Counted from the stretch's first letter, positions 10,301 through 20,324 are shown. The stretch: DNA of 64,000 bases from Nemertoderma westbladi (GCA_032718475.1 JAUCBJ010007329.1:124001-188000), one strand, 5' to 3'. The notes: generated from the letters alone by a model not told the origin. Numbers and translations are program-made.

Positions 10301-13300
10301 TATACCGATCACCATATCGCAGCGGAAGGGATAACTGTTTCTGCGCCGAATCGGACTAAACCGTTTCCGACGAACGCGAAAGCCGTTACTTACGCCACCC
10401 CTACTGAGACTTCTAAAGTTCTGACGCCTATCGGCACCACGCAGCCACGACAACAGTTGCCGGCGGACTTTGTGGGATGCTCATACTGCGAGCGGAACGG
10501 CAGAAACCATAGCGGACATAAACTACGTGGATGTCGCGCTTTTAAAGAGTTAGGGATCGAGGAAAGGAGACTCCAAATCCAATCTCTAGATTCCTGTTGG
10601 AGATGTATGAAGCCAGGACACGTCCGGAAGGATTGCCCGAGCGATGATACATGTTCTTTGTGTGGACGTAACCATGACGCGTTGCTTCACACAACCAGTC
10701 ATACTCCGACCCGACGCTTTCGACGAGAGCATCCCGATAAAGCGGCTAGATGCGACGCGCTTTATAAGGAGCGTGCGCCGCGCGAGATCCGTACCTTTTA
10801 TACTGACTGTATGGATCAGTCAGGATCATCGGACGAGGACGAGGAGGAAGACGACACTTTCTACGTGCATGCAGGTGAGGAACAGCCATCGATAACGCTC
10901 CTCACACAGAACCAATTGAAAGGGTTTAGCGTGATTCCTATAAAGATTACCGGAACCCGAGGGAGCAAGCGTATATACGCCATCTTAGACTCTGCGTCAT
11001 CGCATAGTTATGTCGACGAACAAGTAGCCGACGTAGTTACGGACATGAGTCAAGGTAAGACTGCTCAGTATACTGTAAGCAGCATGCATGGTAAGAGAGC
11101 GATCCCTGTGACAAGAGTAAAACTAACCTTAGACACTCTTCTTTCCAAAGCGGAACACAGCAAGGAGGAGCGCTCATTACTTCCGGTAAGAAATTTGACC
11201 TTTGCAGCTACGAAGGACTTTAGTAACTTGCTCGGCCCTGTGCCAGAGCAATCACCGGAAGATCGTAAGTATTTCCGACACCTTGGAATACCGGAATGTC
11301 CTGTTAATTATCGTTCCATTGCGATGTTAATTGGGACAGACCAGTTTAACTTACATCAGGTATGGGAGACACGCCCATCTGTTATTACAGCGGGCAACCC
11401 CTACGCATGTAGAACTCCCATAGGTTGGTATACTAGAGCACCAATACGTTCACTAGAGGTAAGTGACCAGGAGGACGACGTTTTGAGTACGTGTAGTTTA
11501 TTGACTAACACGATAGATAATTCTCCTTCACACTCCTGTGGTCCAATTGTACGGACGGCACTACGACAGACTTGCGTCACTAACGCAGACGCCACCGATA
11601 CTGACGTAACCGATCTGGACACGACCATACGGACCTCTGACTTACAACTACTTGCAGTAGACCAGGTTGTATTGACTACTGAAGACCTGAGGGTTGTTGC
11701 CGTGGATGACTCAATGAACGAGGATTTTGGAAGGCTTGCGAGCCTACCGAAAAATCCGAAGGTCATTGACCCCACCCACCAGGCTTCGACACCGGTCGTT
11801 GATCTTGGAAGGCTTGCGAGCCTACCGATAGATCAAGAAGTTGTCAAACCGCCGCACGACAATTCGACGCCGACTAGTGACACCGGAAGGCTTGCGAGCC
11901 TACCAGACACATTGACACTAGCCACCGCAGCGGACGAAGACGTGGACGAGGACCATGGCGCAGTGCAAGCAGCGCTTGACCGACTGCTGACTGAACGGAC
12001 CATACAATGGTTGGAACAGGACTCAGCAGAACCCGGTAGTTACGAAACCGCTATGTCAGAACAGGAAAAACGGTCATTAAATATTATGAGAGATACCATT
12101 CGCCAGACCGCGAATGGCCACTATGAGGTTGGTATGTTGTGGCGCGATGGACAACCTAAGCTCGTTAACAATTACCCGCTTGCTTTGAGGCGACTCAAAT
12201 CAATAAGGCAGCGATTGTTGCGAGACGAGACGGCCCATATGCAATACAATGCACAACTTCAGACGTATCTCCAAAAGGGATACGCCATTAGGATGTTAAA
12301 TCCTGAGGTAACTACAGACCAGACATATTACCTGCCACATCATTTTGTTCGACACCCGGACAAACCTGGCAAGGTGCGTGTAGTCAACGACTGCGCTGCG
12401 CTTTACCAAGGGATGTCTATGAACAGCGAACTGATGGACGGGCCGAATATGAATAATTACCTCATGGGAGTCCTAATGCGTTTTAGACAACGCAAAGTGG
12501 CTTTCACCTGTGACGTAGAGGCCATGTTTCACCAGGTTAAGGCTTTGGAGCGGGACAGGGACAGTTTGAGGTTTCTTTGGTATCCGGACGGAAACTTACA
12601 ACTTCCGCCAGAAACTTACCAAATGCAGGTAAGAGTATTCGGAGCCAGGGACAGCCCCAACTGCACCATGTATGCCTTAAAGCAGACAGCATTAGACAGA
12701 CGAGACCAATTTGACCCAGAAGTAGTTCGGACCGTGGAACGAGACTTCTACGTGGATGACGGCCTCAAGAGTTGTGACACCTTGGAGCGCGCTACAACCG
12801 TAGCACACCAACTCCAGGATTGTCTCGCTGAGGGCGGATTTCACCTGACGAAGTTCGCTTCCAACGAACCCGAACTGGTGAACTCATTTGACCCGACGGA
12901 TCGCAGTGGAGGTGACTTGGACTTAGACCTAGAACCTCTGCCGACGACCAAAGTATTAGGACTTAGTTGGGACCCTAACACCGACAATTTTAGGGTACGT
13001 GTAAGGTCCAACGACCAGACTAGACCTCTCACTAAGAGGACTTGCTTATCGACCATGAGTCGATTGTATGACCCATTGTGTTTCATTAGTCCAGTGATCC
13101 TGCATGCTAGGATCATACTCCGCAGCATTTGGCAAGCCGGACTGGAATGGGACGATCCCATCCCAGAAAAGTTAGCTGAGCGATGGAGGGACTGGGAAGC
13201 CCAACTGACGTTCCTACAAGACTATACCATACCAAGGGTATACTTTCCTTTGCAAACCACCTTTCCTGCCGATTTAGAGCTTCACAGCTTTAGTGACGCT

Positions 13301-16168
13301 AGCAAGGATGGATTGGGGGTTACCTTATACCTTAGACGACAAGTGACATCGGACAGCTACGATGTATCTCTCGTTACTTCAAGGGCTAGAACAATGCCAT
13401 TGAAGTATATGACTGTACCTCGTGGGGAGCTGCAAGCCGGGACGATATCCACCGATATTGTCAGTCTAGTTCAACGCGAGCTGGAGGCTAACTTGAAGGT
13501 CACATATTGGACAGATGCGACGTTGGTACTTTGGTACATAAACAACGAAACATTTGAGTTCAAGACTTTCGTAGCCAACAGACGGACTGAAATACTAGAC
13601 CGGTCGCTCAAACAAGATTGGCGTCACTGTCCAGGGAAGCTGAACCCAGCTGACATCGCGTCACGGGGGATGCAACCACTCGACTTTTGTAAACCGGACA
13701 ATAAATCCTTTTGGTTTAGAGGACCCGATTTCCTGCAGCGACCATCAGACGAATTGCCACCGTTATTCGACGCGACAACCAACACCATACCAGAGGGTGC
13801 CGAGATAAAACTCGACAAGGTTGTCAAGTCTAAAGCGAAAGCCAACGCCAAGGTAAAAAGGAAAAAGGGACGGACGAAATCTGATGACCTGGACGCCAGA
13901 CCTGACATTACGCCAGACGTCTCGCCAGACACTCGACCAGACGCTTGTACGAATTCTTCGCCGGATGTTCCGCGGGAGATTTCACCAGACGTTTCGCCGG
14001 ATTGTTCACCAGATTACTCGCCAGACTATTCACCAGAAGAGACACCAGATTGTTCTCCGGATTGTTCGCCAGATTGTTTGATGGAACTCTCGACAGAATG
14101 TCTACCGGATGTCTCACCAGACTTTTCACCAGACATCTCGACCGACTGTCCACCAGACTTTGAACCAGACTTTCTGACAGAAGTTACGCTAGACAGACTT
14201 TGGGACCGACGACAGGACATTTCGCCGGATGTTCCGCGCTATGTCTCACCAGACGTCTCACCAGACTGTTCACCAGACGCTTCACCAGACTGTCTACTAG
14301 ACACTCCATTAGAAGACCCATTGGAGCGGACTTTTAGAGACGTACCAAATTTGACTTCTTTGGACGACAGAGGTGTGGCCACAGGGATTACACTCCGCTC
14401 GAAGAAGGTACTTGACTTACCTACAGGTAAATTGGTGACTAAGGTTAGGAAGCTTACAGGCTCACAGGAACACACTGACACTGTAGAGTTGAAACCATTA
14501 CTGCCAGTCGACACATTAGGTGCGGACGGCAAAGGTAAGACCGTAGAGATTGACGTACTTGGGGACTCAGACAAACCTACCGGAAGGCCCGTGGGCCTAC
14601 CAAGTCCAGACAAGTATCCACACTACGACTACACCTTACCCGATGACGTCACTAACACTTACGTTGACAGGATAGTGAACCTAACTAGATCATGGACTGA
14701 CGCGTGCCGCAAGTTAGCATGGCTCAAACGATTGAGACAATATGCCAGAGGCAAACGCGACTTTCCTAGAAGACTTACCTTAAAGGAAATTGACCACTGT
14801 GAAGTTGATATCATTCGACATTATCAATTGCGATATTTCGCACGAGAGTTCACAGCGATCAAACAAGGTAAACAGATTAAGTCTTCACCGATTTTGAGTT
14901 GGAGTCCGATTATTTACCGGGGCTTACTTTGTCACAAGTCCAGACTCCAAAACATCGACTTTGCACTTGACTTTAGGTATCCTATCATCATACCGCAACA
15001 CCATGAGTTACAGCGCGCTATGATACTGGACGCACATGTACAACTCAAACACGTAGGTAGACACCACTGTCTATCACACTTACGCTCGAGGTTTGTACTG
15101 ATTAGACCTAGTAAGGCACTGAGTTCGGTAACACGGAACTGTATTATTTGTAAGAAGGTGCACGCGAGGATAGGACACCAAGAAATGAGTGAACTACCAT
15201 TAGCTAGATTACAGGCGTTTAGACCCCCTTTCACTGAGACAGGGATAGACTGTTTTGGACCCATAATCGCGAAACGCGGAAGGGTACAGGTAAAACGTTG
15301 GGGATTGATCTTCACTTGCATGGCCAGCAGAGCTGTCCATATAGAGCGAGTGACAGACTTGTCCACCAATGCCTTTATCCTAGCCTTACGGCGATTTATC
15401 GCTAGACGTGGATTGGTCAAATCCATATACTGCGACCAAGGGACAAACTTTGTGGGTGCACGGAACGAGATAACCAGAGCTTTGAGAAAATTGGACCAAA
15501 ACCAGATTTCCGAGGAACTACGTCCTCACCGTATTGTTTGGTTTTTCAATACTCCAGACAGTCCGTGGAGAGGCGGCGTTTGGGAAAGGCTGATTGGCTC
15601 AATAAAGACAGCTATGGCTAAAGTCGAACCGACGCAACACATCTTGACAGACGACCAACTGACGACGTTACTAGTAGAAATCGAAGCAATCTTAAATACC
15701 AGACCGATCGCTTTGATCCCAGACAATAACGACGTACAGTTTGCCTTGACACCAGCGCACCTGCTTATGCAGGCGCCGACGACACTGTTGCCCATTTCGG
15801 TACCCGTTGATAGTGACGGATACGGCAACAAGGCTTGGAAAATCACTCAATTGCTTGCAAATAAATTCTGGGAAATATGGCAGAAATATTATTTGCCCTC
15901 TATTTCGACCAGAACCTCTTGGTATCTAAATACCCGGTGTTTAAGACGTGGTGACCATGTTTTATTGGCTGAAGCTAATCTGAAAAGACGGTTTTGGCTG
16001 ACTGGAGTCATTTTGACCACGCACCCTACATCTGGTGTAGTGAGAACAGTTACTGTACGGACTATCGACGGTCGTACCGTAGACAGACCTGTACAACGTC
16101 TCGTACTCCTTGAGGAGACTAGAAACGAGACGGGAGACTACAAATCTCCACCCAATATTAGTAAATAG
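7307..16168 (+). CDS. BEL/Pao gag-pol polyprotein (BEL-1), intact 2953-aa ORF
   Basis: One uninterrupted ORF encodes gag and pol. In order: a charged coiled-coil gag N-terminus with Ala-rich ADELARQ repeats (about 342-375), a DUF1759-like gag domain (about 825-930), zinc-binding segments including a CCHC knuckle CWRCMKPGHVRKDC (about 1097-1110), a DUF1758/A17-type aspartic protease with LDSASS (D about 1228), a Pao-type reverse transcriptase with YVDD (about 1815-1818), RNase H with FSDAS (about 1996), a Ser-Pro-Asp-rich linker (about 2195-2338), an H2C2 zinc region (about 2565-2618), a DDE integrase (D about 2648, D about 2710, E about 2758, with GxWER context) and a DUF5641-like C-terminus. 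All catalytic residues looked for are present, so the element could be active or very young. No env ORF follows. Six hairpin repeats lie inside the ORF in all three frames. Confidence 0.93.
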   Translation: MSDTPHSTRYPPTDYDSCDPDRSTVDEPRRRTRDSTDVTPLASPVPRTEIPEAATRGDGRIEDFLTVPQTRSREPDMVSSTGSQENVIRSIGGHMAQITRNLGEGFRVLRELTAPMSRYEFYTLQVRIESRVHASVDKLKGLHELAELRGDNFTQVKIVDKLVSARESLIQFKSVIRLAQQEQFDQLLGESVSDVLLQPEEEEELYCLDGRLETLTNFLRRCGVPIDEPEVEPRGTTEVLTTEGSRAYQNPPLDRSFVSVRSDVGDVGDVSRTASGIIRQQQEVARRQQVAEEEAQLQMAQIAIEGEKQRREDVAKLAKLQAQAEFEASEMRRLEEDLAREAAAAAAADELARQAAAADELARQAAADELARVAAVNAAELARKKAASDARAKLEAHQINARLAIQEAELAAQQQDADRREREMQLQFELNRRSREAANAQEDLELDARDRSIRSRTGHDLSALDRMEARYRGIQKRIEEGSVGAIDRGEEFVEDYCKRFPQVIPMLKPTTPIKPVFVTKPKEITPVRSTQGNRFVVTEIPQPRATSSPILAGKISSPPTVSRSLLVERDEPAFMTVKQVSKPLQVKPVTCCANPVIYKPTVELNSDVFTRPLTQCLTRPTTSWKACEPAEQRRAVDPRSQRTRPRIIRRTRTRQPPYPDDSDSSSDSESTEREIFRTGAAAAADYKREERSTNPYIDNPPRETPQQKPTLQPAEAISTNRLAEIMRPVADRLAQIEERLEAQPSDRSRTSVELEQPRQHRPPRREQETRRTPTHREEDPVNNSYRRTTRGRERLDDAAEQGRGQLDLVSEIAKFAARHGLPAQQPPKFSGNAKHWRTLVDYVESQIAKCAFTSTEKFNYLLQVLSGEPKRLAETFIGVPDAFELAYDRLYSIYGGNVAMAKSIIEDLCRGGNISRPIDLLRLADEIKNAIGTLRSIGQLEYANAPTVLIRIIGRLHHRLRREWRRIEYQREEAGGLLKLTDVYQLISREAVIETRSNYTDHHIAAEGITVSAPNRTKPFPTNAKAVTYATPTETSKVLTPIGTTQPRQQLPADFVGCSYCERNGRNHSGHKLRGCRAFKELGIEERRLQIQSLDSCWRCMKPGHVRKDCPSDDTCSLCGRNHDALLHTTSHTPTRRFRREHPDKAARCDALYKERAPREIRTFYTDCMDQSGSSDEDEEEDDTFYVHAGEEQPSITLLTQNQLKGFSVIPIKITGTRGSKRIYAILDSASSHSYVDEQVADVVTDMSQGKTAQYTVSSMHGKRAIPVTRVKLTLDTLLSKAEHSKEERSLLPVRNLTFAATKDFSNLLGPVPEQSPEDRKYFRHLGIPECPVNYRSIAMLIGTDQFNLHQVWETRPSVITAGNPYACRTPIGWYTRAPIRSLEVSDQEDDVLSTCSLLTNTIDNSPSHSCGPIVRTALRQTCVTNADATDTDVTDLDTTIRTSDLQLLAVDQVVLTTEDLRVVAVDDSMNEDFGRLASLPKNPKVIDPTHQASTPVVDLGRLASLPIDQEVVKPPHDNSTPTSDTGRLASLPDTLTLATAADEDVDEDHGAVQAALDRLLTERTIQWLEQDSAEPGSYETAMSEQEKRSLNIMRDTIRQTANGHYEVGMLWRDGQPKLVNNYPLALRRLKSIRQRLLRDETAHMQYNAQLQTYLQKGYAIRMLNPEVTTDQTYYLPHHFVRHPDKPGKVRVVNDCAALYQGMSMNSELMDGPNMNNYLMGVLMRFRQRKVAFTCDVEAMFHQVKALERDRDSLRFLWYPDGNLQLPPETYQMQVRVFGARDSPNCTMYALKQTALDRRDQFDPEVVRTVERDFYVDDGLKSCDTLERATTVAHQLQDCLAEGGFHLTKFASNEPELVNSFDPTDRSGGDLDLDLEPLPTTKVLGLSWDPNTDNFRVRVRSNDQTRPLTKRTCLSTMSRLYDPLCFISPVILHARIILRSIWQAGLEWDDPIPEKLAERWRDWEAQLTFLQDYTIPRVYFPLQTTFPADLELHSFSDASKDGLGVTLYLRRQVTSDSYDVSLVTSRARTMPLKYMTVPRGELQAGTISTDIVSLVQRELEANLKVTYWTDATLVLWYINNETFEFKTFVANRRTEILDRSLKQDWRHCPGKLNPADIASRGMQPLDFCKPDNKSFWFRGPDFLQRPSDELPPLFDATTNTIPEGAEIKLDKVVKSKAKANAKVKRKKGRTKSDDLDARPDITPDVSPDTRPDACTNSSPDVPREISPDVSPDCSPDYSPDYSPEETPDCSPDCSPDCLMELSTECLPDVSPDFSPDISTDCPPDFEPDFLTEVTLDRLWDRRQDISPDVPRYVSPDVSPDCSPDASPDCLLDTPLEDPLERTFRDVPNLTSLDDRGVATGITLRSKKVLDLPTGKLVTKVRKLTGSQEHTDTVELKPLLPVDTLGADGKGKTVEIDVLGDSDKPTGRPVGLPSPDKYPHYDYTLPDDVTNTYVDRIVNLTRSWTDACRKLAWLKRLRQYARGKRDFPRRLTLKEIDHCEVDIIRHYQLRYFAREFTAIKQGKQIKSSPILSWSPIIYRGLLCHKSRLQNIDFALDFRYPIIIPQHHELQRAMILDAHVQLKHVGRHHCLSHLRSRFVLIRPSKALSSVTRNCIICKKVHARIGHQEMSELPLARLQAFRPPFTETGIDCFGPIIAKRGRVQVKRWGLIFTCMASRAVHIERVTDLSTNAFILALRRFIARRGLVKSIYCDQGTNFVGARNEITRALRKLDQNQISEELRPHRIVWFFNTPDSPWRGGVWERLIGSIKTAMAKVEPTQHILTDDQLTTLLVEIEAILNTRPIALIPDNNDVQFALTPAHLLMQAPTTLLPISVPVDSDGYGNKAWKITQLLANKFWEIWQKYYLPSISTRTSWYLNTRCLRRGDHVLLAEANLKRRFWLTGVILTTHPTSGVVRTVTVRTIDGRTVDRPVQRLVLLEETRNETGDYKSPPNISK
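8032..8051 (+). repeat. BEL-1 hairpin repeat, copy A
   Basis: GGAAGGCTCGCGAGCCTACC. The core AGGCTCGCGAGCCT is a perfect 14-nt palindrome. It is read here as EGSRAY, a different frame from copies C-F. Confidence 0.8.
9177..9196 (+). repeat. BEL-1 hairpin repeat, copy B
   Basis: GGAAGGCTTGCGAGCCTGCC: stem AGGCT/AGCCT, loop TGCG. It is read as WKACEPA, the third reading frame. Confidence 0.85.
11729..11748 (+). repeat. BEL-1 hairpin repeat, copy C
   Basis: GGAAGGCTTGCGAGCCTACC, read as GRLASLP. It is the first of three copies within 176 bp in the protease-RT spacer. Confidence 0.9.
11807..11826 (+). repeat. BEL-1 hairpin repeat, copy D
   Basis: Identical to copy C over 20 nt and read as GRLASLP. 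The spacers between copies C, D and E show only loose similarity, so this is not a simple tandem repeat. Confidence 0.9.
11885..11904 (+). repeat. BEL-1 hairpin repeat, copy E
   Basis: Identical 20-mer to copies C and D, read as GRLASLP. Confidence 0.9.
13890..14320 (+). repeat. Ser-Pro-Asp coding repeat between RNase H and integrase
   Basis: A degenerate repeat built on TCACCAGAC/TCGCCAGAT encodes SPD and related triplets (SPDVSPDCSPD style) for about 140 residues inside the polyprotein. It probably forms a flexible acidic spacer. Several other frames are also open through it because of its low complexity; those are shadows. Confidence 0.8.
14582..14601 (+). repeat. BEL-1 hairpin repeat, copy F (compensatory variant)
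   Basis: GGAAGGCCCGTGGGCCTACC. Stem AGGCC/GGCCT replaces AGGCT/AGCCT: the fifth base pair changed from T-A to C-G on both sides, so pairing is kept. The loop is CGTG. Read as GRPVGLP. Confidence 0.8.
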
Positions 16169-16519
16169 ATGTGGGACCTTTGTTGGCCGCCACATAGACC
16201 TACTGTATTTTAGTTATTTGTATTTGTATTACTGTACGTGCATTTGAAATCCTCTTCACTGTAGATAGAGACAGCGGTGGAATTCCATTGTCTTTATACG
16301 TGAACATGGAGGGTAGTACCCTTATGTATCACATAGGAGCAGGATTGTGTGTACAGTAGGAATGGAATTCCACTTGGAACCCACAAGTGAGACAATTTTC
16401 AAAAATTATTAGACAAATCCATTTAGTTGGATTTAAATTTAAGAAAAACGATTCTCCAGTGAAAGCAAATTCTAGAATACAGCTAGATAAAATTAAAATT
16501 GGGGAGGACAAGAGCGGAT

Positions 16520-16539
16520 GGAAGGCTTGCGAGCCTACT
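16520..16539 (+). repeat. BEL-1 hairpin repeat, copy G (non-coding)
   Basis: GGAAGGCTTGCGAGCCTACT, outside the polyprotein. The preserved stem shows that the repeat is not kept only for its peptide. Confidence 0.85.
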
Positions 16540-17463
16540 GATAAATTTTTTTTTGGAAAAGAAAATCGGTCTTGTTCTACGTAGTCGTGTCTACTATTAT
16601 TTTGACCAATTAATTCTCGACTGCACTATTTTCTTGGGAAACGTAGTTTGGGAAATTAAAAGGTGAGTATTTTAGACTCGCGGCTAGTTTACCCGGAATT
16701 CGTTTTTTATCGGCACATTTTGGATTAGGAGCCAGTGCGAAATCACGCGAACCCGAAGTCATTAGGCAAATGGGTTGGGGTTTAGAGCAAAGTTGAGCCA
16801 AAAGCCGACAAACTCTAAGTCTCCTCACATCTAACCTCTGTTTGTGCTTCCTCTAGTAGAAACACTATTATCAGGGATCCACGCAGGAAGCACCAGGCGC
16901 CGTTCAACCGATATGGGGCCAAAACTTTAACCTGTTTGGAGTGGAGAGTATGGCTAGGAGTACAGCCAAGCTTGCTAAATCCAAGGCGGATCCAAACGTT
17001 ACGCGACAGCGTTTGGACGCTTATAACAAAAGAGCGGAGGAGTTACGCGCGGAGTTCAAAGCGTTGTACACCTACGATACGTTATGCGATGCCAACGACG
17101 TTTGCGAGAACCCTGAGCCGATATTAGCGCGTTGCCCAAACCACCAAAGTCTGCGTTACCAAGAAGGCGGTCGTTTCATCTCCCGTCGTCCCCTTTCCTA
17201 GCGTTTTGGAACCACCGACAACTCGACGCCGAAGTCCGAGCCCAGTTCGACCTCGACCACCACCCAATCGCAATAGAGGACGTGGACGAGCCCGGTCGGC
17301 CAAGGAATAGGAAAGCGAGAAGAAAGGATATTATATTCAGATATTATATTCAGATATTATATTTGGATGTTATATTGGATATTTATATTGGATATTTTAT
17401 ATTTGGATATTATATTTGGGTATTTATATCGGACGTTGGGTTTGGAAGAACGAGATATGGAAA

Positions 17464-17483
17464 GGAAGGCTTGCGAGCCTACC
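17464..17483 (+). repeat. BEL-1 hairpin repeat, copy H (non-coding)
   Basis: An exact 20-nt copy of the C/D/E consensus in the 3' non-coding region, about 480 bp before the 3' LTR. Confidence 0.9.
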
Positions 17484-17961
17484 GTTAGCAATTAGTGCTC
17501 AGGAGAAGATATCCAGACCAGCAGGACGAACTTTTAAGATCGTCAGGAGGACTCTTTAAGACTTATTTGAAAGTTATTAGCGCATTATGTTTATATTATA
17601 TTTGGACAGATTTAATTTGGTGAAGGTTTATTATGTATATTTACAATATATAAAGATTTATCGAAAGAGTTTGATTTATTTGTTTGATTTGTTTGATTTA
17701 TTTGTTCTGATTTGTTTAATTTGCTTACCTTGATAACCGAAAGCCCTTTTTTGTATTTTAGGCACTAAAGTTAATTCGTAAATTTGTATTTGTATGTACG
17801 ATCGATTGTATTTACGCCGTATCTGCAATATTAAGTATGCAATAATTAGATAGTGATTATATTTTATATTTTAGGCCCTACCAGTAAATTTAGAAATAGT
17901 TTGTAAATATTTTATATTTCGATTGGTGAAAACAGCCTTACTTACTGTTTTCATGGAGCGG

Positions 17962-20264
17962 TGATGAATTATTTCACTATAAGATAGCATTTGTAGTTTA
18001 ACTTTAACGTAAAAACTTTCGAAAATCCGACGTATTTGATTGAGTTACAGTAATGTAATATGCCTATTCATATTTGTACACATAAAACCCTTAGGTACTC
18101 TCGTGGCGTAGTGGTCAGATGGTTAAGGCGTTGGTTACATTACATAGGTTACGAGTTCGAATCCCAGTCGGGAAATTTGTATTTTGGGGCCATTTATTTT
18201 CGTGTGGTGCTAATTGGTAGGCCAATGAGAAGCGTACAGCGTAGCGAATAATGAGCCAGGCCAATCATAGGGCATAAATTATCTTATTGCTCAAATGTGA
18301 GGCAGTGGAAAATTCTGTTAGGATTCCATGTCCCAGATTAGTGTGAGGGCCGGACTGCGTTGAACGATGAGCTGGGCCAATCATAGAGCACGAAGCACTT
18401 CATTGCTCAATGGTGAAGCTGTGGAAAATTCTGTTTAGTTTCCATGTGCAATTTCTAGTATAAAAAGGCCGGTTTGCCTTCGGTTATCACTCTTACTGTC
18501 GTTATTACTACCCCTTCGATTCCTAAATTGTTATTAGTTTATTTCGGTTTCTTGTTGAAACTTTATTTGATAAATCCTTTTGTAAAACTGTAAATATACT
18601 GCAAATTCCTGACATGTTTTCTTTTGGTCCAACTTCGGGACAGCCAAACATCAGGGAGATGGCAGCCTAGATCGTTAGGCCGTAAGCAACGCAGGGAAGG
18701 GATGTCCACAACACACTAGCGCCCACATTGGATCGACCGCGCACCCCCTTTGCCCCTTCGAAATACTCCACTTGCTATGCAGCGCCCGCTTTGTGAGAAG
18801 GTAAGACTTTGTTCGACGCCCTTGCCCGCCGTAAGACCTATAGATCAGGGTAAGCGTGACACCGTACTGGACGCCGCAAATTTAGGATCAAATAATTATA
18901 TCCAGACACCCCCCCCCCCCTTTTTGTCAGTCCTACGAACCCCTGGGTTAACCTGTACTTCCTACAGGTGCGAACTATTGCCATTCGTCAGTACGCGAGT
19001 ACATATTAGGTACGGACAGCATATGTTCCATAATTTAGTGAGTCGTAGCACTGACTGTTTGGTACCGGTTCGCTTTGTAGAACGTACATTAGTACACCCC
19101 CCCCCCCCCCCCTGTCTGGAGTTAGCTATTTGATCAGGCAAGGAGTATTTCTGCTACCGGCACACTGCTTGGCCTAGGGAGGTTTTATTAATATCCTACC
19201 GCGCCTTGCCACGTACTGATAAGTATTGCTGCTAACCACCGCGGCAACAAAGTTCTAGAATCAAATTTGTATACCAGATCAGCTAACATACGGTAGCAAT
19301 TAATCCCTATTTCTTATCTTACAACCAGAATCTGGTATTTGTGCCGATCACGGGTGTAGTTACTAACACCGTGGTTGCCCAGATGAGTTGTGGATAGGAA
19401 GGAGAGAGCTTTGACATCATTTGTAAGTATAAAGTTCTACAAAACGCGACTAGCTTATTTTAGTAGCTAGCACATGGTATTGTTTCGGTCAGAGAATTAC
19501 TAAAACCTAGTAAAATGATATACACCAAAATTGTTTTATTGTAACACACCCACACACACACGCCCTAAAACATATTTACCCTTAGAGTTCTACTAGTTAT
19601 AGCACACTTTAGATTACTTTAGGCAGAATATATTTTATCTTACTTTTGGTATTTGTAAAATTAGGATCTGATATTTAGTTACGGCAAGAAGGAGTATTTA
19701 TTTCGTTATTAAACTGTTGTTTGTCTGAGCAGCAGTATTGTTACATTAGGCACGACCCTCTTTAGACTGATTTAGGACGGGGATCAGTATTGTTACGCTA
19801 GGTCTGCAATCCACTAGCTCGTATATAAACCATATAAATCACACCGCGGCAAGTTACGGTATTTAGGACTGTCAGCGATAGTTAGGATTAGCTGCGCGGG
19901 GATTGTTTTCCCGTGAGTTTGGTCTGTTACTGTAACTGTACATCTGCCATACCGGTTAGAGGACAGGTTAACCTTTTGTCTAGTTCGTAGGCATTAGACC
20001 CGCTCACATACATAGAATAGACACTAGGCTCTGCTCCTCGCCAGTAGTAGTTTGTGTATTGTATCTGTTTGTTTAGATACCCTGGACTGGGATTTGTTGT
20101 CAGATACTGTACGAACCCGTTTCATTACTAGATCTTACGGTAAGATACATCGTTACTAGGATCTGGTAAGCGGTATACTACTGGACTTTACGGTTAGAGA
20201 TATTCTATAGCTTCATATTAGTAGACTTGTAGGCCGTAGGATAGTCCCTACCGTAGAGGACATT
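17962..20264 (+). repeat. BEL-1 3' LTR
   Basis: Direct repeat of 4084-6385, with the same A/B boxes (18104-18114, 18154-18164), CCAAT modules, TATA box (18459-18466) and poly-C tract (about 19096-19112). The first 1.2 kb is almost identical to the 5' copy; the rest differs at roughly one base in ten to twelve, by eye, with indels. The right end is set by a candidate ACAAT duplication at 20265-20269, and could lie up to about 70 bp earlier. Confidence 0.8.
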
Positions 20265-20324
20265 ACAATATTATCTATATGGCATATCAAATGGTCTATT
20301 GTATCGGTAATTGATTATTACTTT

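Larger units (their letters stand above)
16169..17961 (+). other. BEL-1 3' non-coding region
   Basis: About 1.8 kb between the polyprotein stop and the 3' LTR. It contains two hairpin repeats (16520, 17464). A degenerate TTATATT(C/T)GGATA repeat lies at about 17325-17425. A perfect 8-bp stem GAAAACAG/CTGTTTTC (17928-17935 with 17945-17952) sits just before the LTR. No polypurine tract is obvious; GGAGCGG (17955-17961) is the nearest candidate. Two overlapping frames at 16941-17201 and 17132-17488 could be a broken small basic protein, but nothing identifies one. No env-like membrane protein is encoded. Confidence 0.5.

Noticed and set aside
16941-17488. env or accessory gene after BEL-1 pol
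   Set aside because: Two short overlapping frames with no signal peptide, membrane segment or known motif; kept only as a note.
20265-20269. ACAAT as a proven target duplication of BEL-1
   Set aside because: The match to 4079-4083 is exact and of the right length, but the LTR would then end in ATT instead of CA, and similarity between the LTRs is weak over the last 70 bp, so I treat it as tentative.
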